A stretch of DNA of 64,000 nucleotides, taken from Chitinophagaceae bacterium (GTDB taxonomy: Bacteria > Bacteroidota > Bacteroidia > Chitinophagales > Chitinophagaceae). This document shows positions 33,130 to 41,226 of the stretch, piece by piece; position 1 is the stretch's first letter, and each line of letters begins with the position of its first letter. The position numbers and the translations under genes were made by a program. The stretch is taken from positions 2,232,001 through 2,296,000 of the forward strand of contig JADJLJ010000001.1 of assembly GCA_016710165.1 (NCBI GenBank). Reading direction: 5' to 3'. The notes under the pieces were generated by a model. The model saw nothing but the letters and a program-made list of their open reading frames with translations. It was not told the DNA's origin and made no database searches.

Positions 33130-33786
33130 TTAACTTTTTTTACTCTTAGTTCCTCCGCCAGCTGGCGGAGGCGGAGGGGGTGGTACATTATCCTTCCATC
33201 CCCACAAATACCTGCAGGCATAGGTTCTATACGGGCTCCATTTTTTTGAAACAGCCAGCATCCTTTCCTTCATCGCTTTCTTATCCTCCGCATCGATCTT
33301 ATACAGTTTGCATATGGCCTGTTGTATGCCCAGGTCATCCAGGGCAAAAACATCCTCTCTTCCTAACGTGAACATGAGTACCATTTCCACGGTCCACTGG
33401 CCCACCCCTTTTATCTGCGTAAGCTGTTTTATCACTTCTTCGTTACTCATCTTATGCAGCTTTGCATCGGTGATCTTTTCTTCAATAAAAAACCGGCACA
33501 CATTCAGTACATAGTTTGCCTTGGCATTGCTGAGACCGATGCCCCGCAATGTTTCAAACGGTGTTCCCACGATCTGTTCCGCTTTTGGTTCTTTGCCATT
33601 ATACAGGTCAAGGAACCGGCGGTGGAATACATCGGCAACTTTGGTGCTCAGTTGCTGGCTCATGATGGAATAGCAGAGATGCAGGTACACTTTTTCTCTT
33701 TTCACCAGCACATGAGGCTTCTGCTGGTCGATGATCTTTTTTAATTTTTTGTCTTTGGAAAGATGGGCAATATGCTGCATCAGCAA
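33130..33786 (-). CDS. AlkA-like HhH-GPD DNA glycosylase
   Basis: 218 residues. HhH-GPD fold: YLHLCYSIMSQQLSTKVADVFHRRFLDLY, ETLRGIGLSNAKANYVLNVCRFF, the hairpin LTQIKGVGQWTVEMVLMFTLGREDVFALDDLGIQQAICKLY with the catalytic Asp in DDLG, and WSPYRTYACRYLWGWKD. It excises alkylated bases, a second alkylation glycosylase besides tag. The C-terminal tail NVPPPPPPPAGGG is made by a palindromic repeat (33152-33171) and adjoining GGCGGAGG bases, so it is probably an insertion near the end of the gene. Confidence 0.92.
   Translation of the reverse strand: MLMQHIAHLSKDKKLKKIIDQQKPHVLVKREKVYLHLCYSIMSQQLSTKVADVFHRRFLDLYNGKEPKAEQIVGTPFETLRGIGLSNAKANYVLNVCRFFIEEKITDAKLHKMSNEEVIKQLTQIKGVGQWTVEMVLMFTLGREDVFALDDLGIQQAICKLYKIDAEDKKAMKERMLAVSKKWSPYRTYACRYLWGWKDNVPPPPPPPAGGGTKSKKS
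33152..33171. repeat. 20-bp perfect palindrome in the glycosylase 3' end
   Basis: CCTCCGCCAGCTGGCGGAGG, perfectly palindromic, in the coding part for the PPPPPPPAGGG tail. A separate sequence family from the CCGATAGCTATCGG one. Confidence 0.85.
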
Positions 33787-33829
33787 TTAATTTGAACCCA
33801 AGTTCTGGAATTTATCTTATTCCTAATAA

Positions 33830-33870
33830 AAAACCCAAACGGTGAACATTAAATAATTGTTCACCGTTTG
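33830..33870 (-). terminator. Terminator of the fasciclin gene
   Basis: On the minus strand CAAACGGTGAACA and TGTTCACCGTTTG form a perfect 13-bp stem (33870-33858 and 33848-33836) with a 9-base loop, followed by GGGTTTTTTATT. Confidence 0.9.
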
Positions 33871-33901
33871 AGCAGTAATTACCGGTTTTTGTTTTAGATT
33901 A

Positions 33902-34864
33902 TTAAGGTAATAATACCCTGTCAATCACATGCACCACGCCATTACGGCACATCAGGTTAGTGCCCACAATATTCGACAGGTTGGTGCCATTGCCATTCCC
34001 TTTGATCGTTGGGCCTCCGCCTGTGCCGTTGGTTAAATTAATGGTAGTATTGCCGCCCGCCAGCATGGCCAGGTTACCGTTAGCCAGGTCAGAAGAAAAA
34101 GCCCTGCCGCCAACTACATGGTACCTTAATACCGCCAGCAAAGTCGGCATCGGGATATTGTTAATATCGGTTAAGCTGAGTGCGCCTAAAAGCTGTGTAA
34201 ATGCTGCATTGGTTGGTGCAAACACGGTAAGGGTTGCCGAACTTAATGTAGCAATCAATGTAGGATCTCCTCCGGGGCCGTTATTAGCCCTTACAATGGC
34301 TTTTACCAGTGAGTCTAAACCCGATCCGGGCGCCTGGGCAGTTGCCACAATATTGCCGGATGGTTTGTTTAATGCTTTTGATAACTGGTGAATAACCCCA
34401 TTGTCGGCATTAACATCAGCAACGGCAACTTTTATACCATTTACATAAACTCCCGATGTGTTCCGGGTAACAAAAACCGAATCGCCACCGGCGGTTATCA
34501 CTTTGGCATTAGGACCAGCCGGTACCGAAGCAGCCAGAATTTTTGAACCAATGGTATGGTATAATAACAGATCGCTGAGCTGGGTTGAACTTAAGGATGC
34601 AACAGTGGTTGAATTGATGCCTGCACTTGCAAAAGCGGCGTTATCGGGCGCAAATACAGTAAATGGGCCTGCTCCACTTAATGTGGAAGCTAAATTGGCC
34701 TTTACTACCGCTTCTTCCAATACACTGAAATTTGCTGAATTAACCACCACATCGGTGATGGTATTGGTGGTTACAATTGGATCATCGTCTTTATCGCAGG
34801 ATGATAAACTGATCAATGAACCCGCTAATACAGCGAATAATAATTTGTTGAATGTCGTTTTCAT
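33902..34864 (-). CDS. Fasciclin (FAS1) domain lipoprotein
   Basis: 320 residues. Lipoprotein signal with lipobox SLSSC (Cys24) and an acidic linker DKDDDP. Two FAS1 domains: about 45-170 (FSVLEEAVVKANLASTLSGAGPFTVFAPDNAAFASAG ... VINADNGVIHQLSKAL) and about 180-318 (LDSLVKAIVRANN ... LTVFAPTNAAFTQLLG ... MCRNGVVHVIDRVLLP), each with the H1 and H2 FAS1 motifs. FAS1 proteins mediate adhesion at the cell surface. It stands alone between a glycosylase gene and cysS. Confidence 0.94.
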   Translation of the reverse strand: MKTTFNKLLFAVLAGSLISLSSCDKDDDPIVTTNTITDVVVNSANFSVLEEAVVKANLASTLSGAGPFTVFAPDNAAFASAGINSTTVASLSSTQLSDLLLYHTIGSKILAASVPAGPNAKVITAGGDSVFVTRNTSGVYVNGIKVAVADVNADNGVIHQLSKALNKPSGNIVATAQAPGSGLDSLVKAIVRANNGPGGDPTLIATLSSATLTVFAPTNAAFTQLLGALSLTDINNIPMPTLLAVLRYHVVGGRAFSSDLANGNLAMLAGGNTTINLTNGTGGGPTIKGNGNGTNLSNIVGTNLMCRNGVVHVIDRVLLP

Positions 34865-35006
34865 TTGTTTAATTTTTTTGTTTTTTTATTAAACAGAATG
34901 AAACTTCATTTAGTTCATAGCTTTTTTAAAAAAATTTTTTGTGTTTATGATTTCAATAAAAAAAGTTTTCTTTATTAAACAGTTTAGTATAAAACAGTTT
35001 CAGAAT

Positions 35007-36494
35007 TCAGTTCACATCCCAACTCATCTCCCCGCCCTTTTCATCTTTCAGACTGATCCCGATAGAGGCTAACTGGTTCCTGATCTTATCACTGGTGGCA
35101 AAATCCCTTTTCGCCCTGGCTTCTTTTCTTATTTCTACCAGGAGGCTCATCACCTCATCCAGCTTGCCGCTTTCAGAAGCAGTATTCTTCAGACCAAACA
35201 CGTCTTCCAGGTATGCTTTGAACTTCTGTTGCAGTAATGCCAGCGTGGCCGGCGAAACTGCATCCGCATTTATCAATCCGTCCTTGATTGAATTGATCAC
35301 CGGCACCAGTTCAAACATATTGCCTAAAACCTTCGCTGTGTTAAAATCATCGTTCATGAATTCATCAAACTCATTCACCAGTTTATTCACTTTGGCATCC
35401 AGCTCTGCATCGCTTGCCAGTTTTTTATTGTCAATGGCCAGTTTTTTCAGTGTTTCATACGCATCCCACAACCGCTTCAATCCTTTCTCTGATGCCTGCA
35501 ATGCTTCATTACTGAAATCAAGTGTGCTCCGGTAATGCGTTTGCAGCATGAAAAACCGGACCACGACCGGTGGATATGCTTTTTCCAGAAGCGGGTGGTT
35601 GCCGGTGAATAATTCTTCCGGTAAAAACCCGTTGCCCAGCGATTTGCTCATCCGGGTGCCGTTCACGGTAAGCATGTTCGTATGCATCCAGTAATTGGCG
35701 GGGCTGGTATGGTAGCAGGCCTGGCTCTGTGCGATCTCGTTGGTGTGGTGTGTGGCAGCAAGGTCCATGCCGCCGCCGTGTATGTCAAATTTCTTTCCCA
35801 GGTATTTTTCACTCATGGCCGAGCATTCAATATGCCAGCCCGGGAACCCCATGCCCCAGGGACTTGGCCATTGCATGAGGTGTTCGGGCTTAGCTTTTAT
35901 CCACAAGGCAAAATCAAGCCGCCCTTTTTTTTCATCCTGGCCACCCAGCTCCCTTGTTCCTTCCAGCAGGTCTTCCATTTTCCGGTTGGTGAGAATACCA
36001 TAGGGCTGTTCCTTATTGTATTTCTCCACGTCAAAATAAATGGTGCCGTTCACTTCATAGCCATACCCGTTGGCAAGTATCTGTTTGGTCATTTCTATCT
36101 GCTCTGCAATATGGCCGGTAGCAGTTGGTTCAATGGAAGGCGGCAGGTTGTTGAGCAACTGCATCACATGGCGGAAACCCAACGTATATTTCTGAACGAT
36201 CTCCATCGGCTCCAGCTGCTGAAGCCGGGCGATCTTGCTGAACTTGTCATCGCCCTCATCGCGGTCGCCTTCCAGGTGCCCCGCATCGGTTATGTTGCGT
36301 ACATAGCGCACTTTGTACCCCAGGTAAAGCAGGTACCGGTAAATGATATCAAATGATATGAACGTGCGGCAGTTGCCCAAATGCACATCACTGTAAACCG
36401 TGGGGCCGCACACATACATGCCCACATGGCCGGGAGTGATGGGTTTAAACTCTTCTTTTTCTCTTGAAAGGGTGTTGTATATTTTTAAAGACAT
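35007..36494 (-). CDS. cysS: Cysteinyl-tRNA synthetase
   Basis: 495 residues from the ATG at 36494 (MSLKIYNTLSREKEEF). The frame opens 16 codons earlier, but those codons are tandem heptamers. Class I synthetase: MYVCGPTVYSDVHLGNCRTFISFDIIYRYL (HIGH-type motif HLGN), zinc ligands at CGPT, WHIECSAM and HHTNEIAQS, and the KMSKS-type MSKSLGN. C-terminal anticodon-binding helices follow. It charges tRNA-Cys. Full length compared with the family. Confidence 0.97.
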   Translation of the reverse strand: MSLKIYNTLSREKEEFKPITPGHVGMYVCGPTVYSDVHLGNCRTFISFDIIYRYLLYLGYKVRYVRNITDAGHLEGDRDEGDDKFSKIARLQQLEPMEIVQKYTLGFRHVMQLLNNLPPSIEPTATGHIAEQIEMTKQILANGYGYEVNGTIYFDVEKYNKEQPYGILTNRKMEDLLEGTRELGGQDEKKGRLDFALWIKAKPEHLMQWPSPWGMGFPGWHIECSAMSEKYLGKKFDIHGGGMDLAATHHTNEIAQSQACYHTSPANYWMHTNMLTVNGTRMSKSLGNGFLPEELFTGNHPLLEKAYPPVVVRFFMLQTHYRSTLDFSNEALQASEKGLKRLWDAYETLKKLAIDNKKLASDAELDAKVNKLVNEFDEFMNDDFNTAKVLGNMFELVPVINSIKDGLINADAVSPATLALLQQKFKAYLEDVFGLKNTASESGKLDEVMSLLVEIRKEARAKRDFATSDKIRNQLASIGISLKDEKGGEMSWDVN

Positions 36495-36499
36495 GGTTG

Positions 36500-36527
36500 G
36501 TTTGTAGTTTGTAGTTTGTGGTTTGTA
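36500..36527. repeat. Four tandem GTTTGTA heptamers before cysS
   Basis: GTTTGTA, GTTTGTA, GTTTGTG, GTTTGTA in a row, ending six bases upstream of the cysS ATG on the minus strand, i.e. in the mRNA leader. A tandem array like this can change length by slippage. Confidence 0.8.
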
Positions 36528-36657
36528 TTGCATCACCTGCAATCCAACAAGCTAATAAGAAACAGGATGTAATTCTTTGCAAAGATATTAAGCTATGCCG
36601 CAAGGGCAACAGAAATCCTGGTATGGGAAGAATGCGTTCATGTGAACCGCTAAGGTA

Positions 36658-37788
36658 TTATTTTTTGCCCAATTGCACATCGGCAAAAATGGGGAAATGG
36701 TCGCTCAGCTTTTTATGGATGCGTATGAACTGTTTCACTTCAAACCGGTCGTCAACAAAAATATTGTCGATCCGCAATATGGGCGATATCCCGCTGAAGG
36801 TCCTTCCCAGCCCTGTGCCCTTTTCAACAAAGCTGTTCTTCATGGTACCGCCAATGGTATGATAGGCATAGCTGTTGGGAAGGTCATTGAAGTCGCCGCT
36901 TAAGATGACCGGGTAAGGGCTCTTTTCCAATTCAGCCCGTATCCTCTCGGCCTGCACCTGCCTTCTTAAGAACCCTCTTTTGAATTTGCCCAGGATGTTT
37001 TTTGATTCTTTGATCGTTTTTTCCTCCCCGATGGTCGGTTCTTCAATATACTTTAAGTTAGACCGGCTGAACCGCAGGGTCTGCAGGTGGATATTGAATA
37101 CCCGGATCGTATCGACTCCCTTTACAACATCTATATACTGAAAAATGGAATTATAATCATGGGGATAAAAAGAAACCGTTCTTTTATTGATGACGGGATA
37201 TTTTGAAAAGATGATGATACCGAAATGGGCATATCCCCAAAAATCTTCTTTTACATTGTAGGAATAAAAATAATCCGGGTAACTGAGTTTCTTCAAAAAC
37301 TCATCCATGTGGCCATGGTCCCTGATGGTACTGTCTTCAGCAACCATTTCCTGGAAGCAGGCAATATCGGGCTGGTATTCGTTGATGATGTCAAACATGC
37401 GCTTCTTTACTTCAGGATGTTTTTTATCATCCAGCACATTGAACTGGGCCACGTTCCAGGTCATTACCCGGATGGTACCTGCGGGTTTTTCCTTTTCCTG
37501 TGCAGGAGAGAGCCGGAAGGGCAGTATGTTGTTGATGGGCTTGTATGCAAACAGGATGGCAACCACCGAAATGAGCGCCCGCCTGGGTTTTACAAACAGC
37601 CAGAAAACAATAAAAGCAACAAGGACCAGTAAAATATAGAATGCGGTCAGGTTTAATAATCCCACCGGCCAGAAATATGCCGGGCTGAACAGATAGCTGT
37701 AGCTTCCCAGCAGGAAAAGAACCCCTGCAAGGATATTTGCAATGATGAAGATCCGTTTTGTCTGCCGGCGAAGAAAACCTTTGGCCAT
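36658..37788 (-). CDS. Endonuclease/exonuclease/phosphatase-family membrane protein
   Basis: 376 residues. Three N-terminal membrane helices (IFIIANILAGVLFLLGSYSYLF, FWPVGLLNLTAFYILLVLVAFIVFWLF, ALISVVAILFA), then an EEP-family catalytic domain with the order RVMTWNVAQFN, DIACFQEMV, FNIHLQTLRF, VILSGDFNDLPNS and LSDHFPIFADVQ. Metal-dependent phosphodiesterase or nuclease fold, probably facing the periplasm. The substrate is unknown. A TATCTTTA box lies four bases before the ATG. Confidence 0.9.
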   Translation of the reverse strand: MAKGFLRRQTKRIFIIANILAGVLFLLGSYSYLFSPAYFWPVGLLNLTAFYILLVLVAFIVFWLFVKPRRALISVVAILFAYKPINNILPFRLSPAQEKEKPAGTIRVMTWNVAQFNVLDDKKHPEVKKRMFDIINEYQPDIACFQEMVAEDSTIRDHGHMDEFLKKLSYPDYFYSYNVKEDFWGYAHFGIIIFSKYPVINKRTVSFYPHDYNSIFQYIDVVKGVDTIRVFNIHLQTLRFSRSNLKYIEEPTIGEEKTIKESKNILGKFKRGFLRRQVQAERIRAELEKSPYPVILSGDFNDLPNSYAYHTIGGTMKNSFVEKGTGLGRTFSGISPILRIDNIFVDDRFEVKQFIRIHKKLSDHFPIFADVQLGKK

Positions 37789-37900
37789 TGTATAAAGATA
37801 ATGCTAAGCGAACTAAAAGGATTTTAAAGGAGCGAAACTGCAGAACCCTGAGGCTTATAACATTGCCACACTGCCGGTATGAGGTATTTGTCATTACCCG

Positions 37901-37923
37901 CCTTCGGCAAGCTCAGGCTGACA
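37901..37923. repeat. CTTCGGCAAGCTCAGGCTGACA repeat (family C)
   Basis: CCTTCGGCAAGCTCAGGCTG followed by ACA, nearly identical to 55678-55700 within the 55.6-kb MITE. It lies between the EEP gene and the rhomboid pair. Confidence 0.7.
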
Positions 37924-37953
37924 GCCCGTTTAAAAAAAGACATTATTGATACG

Positions 37954-38880
37954 CTATTCTTCGCTGGCCTTTTTTAAAATATCCTTTTCCTCCCTGGTAA
38001 GGTGGCTGTATCCTTTCTGGCTTATTTTGTCGAGTATCTCATCAACCCGCTGCTGTGTAATGTTCGATGTCTTATGATAGGGGCTCCTGTTCCCGGTATT
38101 GTAAAAGACCTTTTCTTTAACCGACTGTTTTTTATTGCCCGGGTTGGGATTGAACAGGTTGATGAACCAATGGTAGAGTTTGTTCATCCAGGTGCCGGCA
38201 TCGATCTTATTTCTCAGGAGCATTACAAACAAAAACCCGGCAAAGGCCCCGCCTATATGTGCTGCCGTGTAAACCGGGGGCTGGCCGGCAACGGAAACCA
38301 GGTCGATGGCAACATAAACAACCGTGAGCACCCAAACCGGTATCCCACCCATGATATGCCTGAAAAAACGGTAGCCGGGAGCGATGATGGTTGCAGCAAG
38401 CGCCACCGCCAATACCGCGGGGTTTGCACCTATTATCCAGGTATCAGCAACTGCCGGGGAAGGGACGATATAAGCGGTGGCCACAAAGAACAGGGCTCCC
38501 GTAAAACCTCCGTATAAATAGACCGGGATGAGTTTCCGGTTGCCGGTAAGGTCCTGCAATACAGAACCAAAGGCCCACAACCAGAGCATATTGCTGAGGA
38601 TCCGCAATAAAGCCACATCACTGAACATATAGGTCAGTACCGTCCATGGCCGTTGGACCAGTTTATTCATATTGGCCGGCAACTGGAACCAGTTGACCAC
38701 ATCGGTATAAAAAGCAGCATCGGAGTTTGTGTTCACCGCAACGGCCGTTTTAATTACAAGCAGCACCAGGAAAAAGATGGTATTGAGCACAAAGAGCCAC
38801 ATCAGCGCATTATCCGGCTGGCCCAGCGTAAAACGCTGCTTTTTTACTTTATACTCCTGGTAGCGGTCTGCTTCTCCCAT
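37954..38880 (-). CDS. Rhomboid-family protein lacking the catalytic serine
   Basis: 308 residues with six membrane helices of a rhomboid core. The loop that should carry GxSG reads IIGANPAVLAVALAA, so the nucleophile Ser is absent, while the second site His (YTAAHIGGAFAGFLF) remains. An inactive rhomboid, or a member with changed function, is likely. The C-terminal tail of about 90 residues is charged (KISQKGYSHLTREEKDILKKASEE), as in rhomboids linked to a small domain. The active-looking paralogue lies just upstream (38936-39568). Confidence 0.87.
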   Translation of the reverse strand: MGEADRYQEYKVKKQRFTLGQPDNALMWLFVLNTIFFLVLLVIKTAVAVNTNSDAAFYTDVVNWFQLPANMNKLVQRPWTVLTYMFSDVALLRILSNMLWLWAFGSVLQDLTGNRKLIPVYLYGGFTGALFFVATAYIVPSPAVADTWIIGANPAVLAVALAATIIAPGYRFFRHIMGGIPVWVLTVVYVAIDLVSVAGQPPVYTAAHIGGAFAGFLFVMLLRNKIDAGTWMNKLYHWFINLFNPNPGNKKQSVKEKVFYNTGNRSPYHKTSNITQQRVDEILDKISQKGYSHLTREEKDILKKASEE

Positions 38881-38935
38881 GGTAGAAAACTTTGTACTGT
38901 GAAATTACAAACAGTTGCTGCAAACTAATGTTGTG

Positions 38936-39568
38936 TCAATAGAAAGTTTTTTTATTACCCTTGTTCCATACCAGCACCAGTATGAACCCCATGGCCAGTC
39001 CGCCCAGGTGGGCAAAATGGGCAATGTTGCTGCCGGTGGAAGATACGCCGCCAAAAAGGTCAATGGCGGCCATGATGGCAACAGCATACTTTGCTTTTAT
39101 GGGTACCGGTAAAGGAAATATGATCAGTTCGGTGTTTGGGAAAAGATATGCAAACGCGGCAAACAATCCCATGATGGCACCGGAAGCACCCACTGCCGGA
39201 GAGAATTCAAGGACCAGATGGGCAAAACCGGCAGCAAGGCCGCAGGCAAAATAGAAAATGAAGAACCGTTTGGGCCCCCATACCCTTTCCAGCATGGTGC
39301 CAAACATCCAGAGGGCAAACATGTTAAAAAGCAAATGAGCAAATCCTCCGTGGGCAAACATGTGCGTCACCAATTGATAGGGGCTGAAGTAAGGTGTCTG
39401 GTAAGGATAAAGGGCGATCTTACCGGTTATCTTCTGGTCCAGTATGGTTTCCGGGCTTGGGCCGTCAAACATCATCTGTATAAAATAAACCAGCACATTG
39501 ATGATGATCAGGTTAAGCACCACCGGTGTTGTGCGCTGAAAACTGCTTCCGTATTTGTTATATGCCAT
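38936..39568 (-). CDS. Rhomboid-family intramembrane serine protease
   Basis: 210 residues, six membrane helices. Active-site GxSG is intact (VGASGAIMGLFAAFAYLFPNTE) and the catalytic His is in IAHFAHLGGLAMGFIL. Helix 2-3 segment HMFAHGGFAHLLFNMFALWMFGTMLERVWGPKRFFIFYFACGLAAG fits the family. It cleaves membrane-anchored proteins within the bilayer. It is 55 bases upstream of the pseudo-rhomboid, so the two probably form one operon. A TAAATTTG box lies four bases before the ATG. Confidence 0.93.
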   Translation of the reverse strand: MAYNKYGSSFQRTTPVVLNLIIINVLVYFIQMMFDGPSPETILDQKITGKIALYPYQTPYFSPYQLVTHMFAHGGFAHLLFNMFALWMFGTMLERVWGPKRFFIFYFACGLAAGFAHLVLEFSPAVGASGAIMGLFAAFAYLFPNTELIIFPLPVPIKAKYAVAIMAAIDLFGGVSSTGSNIAHFAHLGGLAMGFILVLVWNKGNKKTFY

Positions 39569-39584
39569 TGTACAAATTTAGTGG

Positions 39585-41097
39585 TTAATCGGGTTTCAAT
39601 TTCAGCAGCACCACACATTCAATATGGTGTGTGTGTGGGAACATATCCACCGGCTGGATCTTTTCCACGCTGTATCTTTCTGCCAGCAGGTTCAGGTCCC
39701 TGGCCTGCGTGGCGGTGTTGCAGCTTACATACACGATCCTGGGCGCTGCGATCTCCAGCAGCTTATTGACCAGCTTCTCGTGCATGCCGGCACGGGGCGG
39801 ATCGGTTCTCACCAGATCGGGCCTGCCGTGTGTGGCAAAAAAATCATCGTTGCATATTCTGGTCACATCGCCTGCAAAAAATTCGGCGTGGCCTATGTTA
39901 TTCAATGCCGCATTTTCTTTGGCGTCCTCGATGGCCTCCGCTATTGCTTCCACACCAATTATCTTTCCGGCATCCCCGCTTACAAATATGCCGATGCTCC
40001 CGGTGCCGCAATACAGGTCGTAAACCGTCTCCTTGCCGGTAAGCCCCGCAAAGTCGCGGGTGATGCGGTATAATTTTTCCGCCTGCCGGGTATTGGTTTG
40101 AAAAAATGACTTCGCAGAGATCTTAAACCGGTATTCTTCCGTGCCCGTTGACAGTTTTTCAATGACATGGCCTTTGCCGGAATATACCCGGGGCTCCAGG
40201 TCGTAAATGCTGTCGTTCCATTTGGGGTTGATGGTGTACAGCAGCGTGGTTATTTCCGGCACTTCCTGCAACAGGTGATCGAAAAGTCTTTTTCGGTCTT
40301 CTTCGGCATCATGGTTAAGGCAGATGTTCACCATCAGTTCGCCGGTTGTACACAGGCGGACGATGATGTTGCGGAGCCAGCCCGTATGTTGCCGTATATC
40401 GTAAAAGGAAAGATCATTTTCCAGGGCAAAAGACCGGATGGTATTCCGGATGCGGTTATTCACATCATCCATCAGGTAACATGCATCAATGTCGATCACC
40501 TTATCAAAGATCCGGGGAACGTGAAAACCCAGAGCCCCACCCCCTCGCCCCCTAAAGGGGGAGATTTGGAGTCTGCTGATTCCGAAAACCCCAATAAGTT
40601 ATCAGGTTCTTCACAGGCCCCTCCTTTGGAGGGGTTTGGGATCTCCCTTTAGGGGGTGGGGGGGTCAGCAAATATCTTTTATTACTGAAAGTAAACTCCA
40701 GTTTATTTCTATAATGTACCGTATCATCTGCTCCGATGATCGGTAAGATCCCGGGTAGATCTGCTTTGCCTATCCGCTGCAGGTTTTGCTCCACTTCCTG
40801 CTGTTTGTACATCAACTGCTTTTCATAAGGAAGCATCTGCCATTTGCAGCCGCCGCAAACGCCAAAATGTTTGCAAAAGGGTTCCACCCTTTCCTTTGAA
40901 TATTCATGGATCTTTAACGCCCTGCCTTCGGCCCAGTCCTTCTTATTTTTGATAAGCAGTAGATCCACCACATCGCCGGGTACGGCCCCGGAAATAAAGA
41001 TCACTTTCCCATCCAGCTTTGCCAGGGCCTTGCCCTCCGCCGCATACCCCGACACGGATATGTTCTCCAGTATTTGTTTTTTATTTTTCTTTCGCAC
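39585..41097 (-). pseudogene. rlmD: 23S rRNA (uracil-5-)-methyltransferase, interrupted by an insertion
   Basis: Two frames of one gene. The 5' part (41097 to about 40666) has the TRAM domain (SVSGYAAEGKALAKLDGKVIFISGAVPGDVVDLLL), Fe-S cysteines CKHFGVCGGCKWQ and HYRNKLEFTFSNKRYLL. The 3' part (from about 40535) resumes with ALGFHVPRIFDKVIDIDACYL and runs through YDLYCGTGSIGIFVS, IGVEAIAEAIEDAKENA, DPPRAGMHEKLV and VYVSCNTATQARDL. Between them is a 130-base MITE-like insert; the first frame stops at 40552-40554, and the second frame has a stop at 40599-40601. The gene methylates 23S rRNA uridine. As written it cannot give a complete enzyme without a frameshift. Confidence 0.85.
40537..40666. 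mobile_element. About 130-bp MITE-like insertion within rlmD
   Basis: The ends are imperfect inverted repeats built on ACCCCCT.GCCCCCTAAA and its partner, TTTAGGGGGTGGGG, with a second inner pair around TTTGGAG/CTCCTTTGGAGG. No protein is encoded. It belongs to the CCCC-TAAA-GGGG repeat group also seen at 19842, 29038 and 33045. Exact boundaries are approximate because native rlmD sequence may have been lost. Confidence 0.7.
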
Positions 41098-41226
41098 GGC
41101 AGCAAAAATACCGTTTAAATCCTCCCGATTATTTTTGTTAATGATTTGTAATTGTTAAACAATGCCCATCGGCCCGGATGAAGAATAACCGGTGATTTTA
41201 AATACATTTGCTATCCTTAAATCACC

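Noticed and set aside
35682..36356. 224-residue open frame opposite cysS
   Set aside because: It is an antisense shadow of the well-conserved cysS.
40552..41097. Two separate rRNA methyltransferase genes
   Set aside because: The two parts carry non-overlapping domains of one RlmD protein in order, so a single broken gene is simpler.
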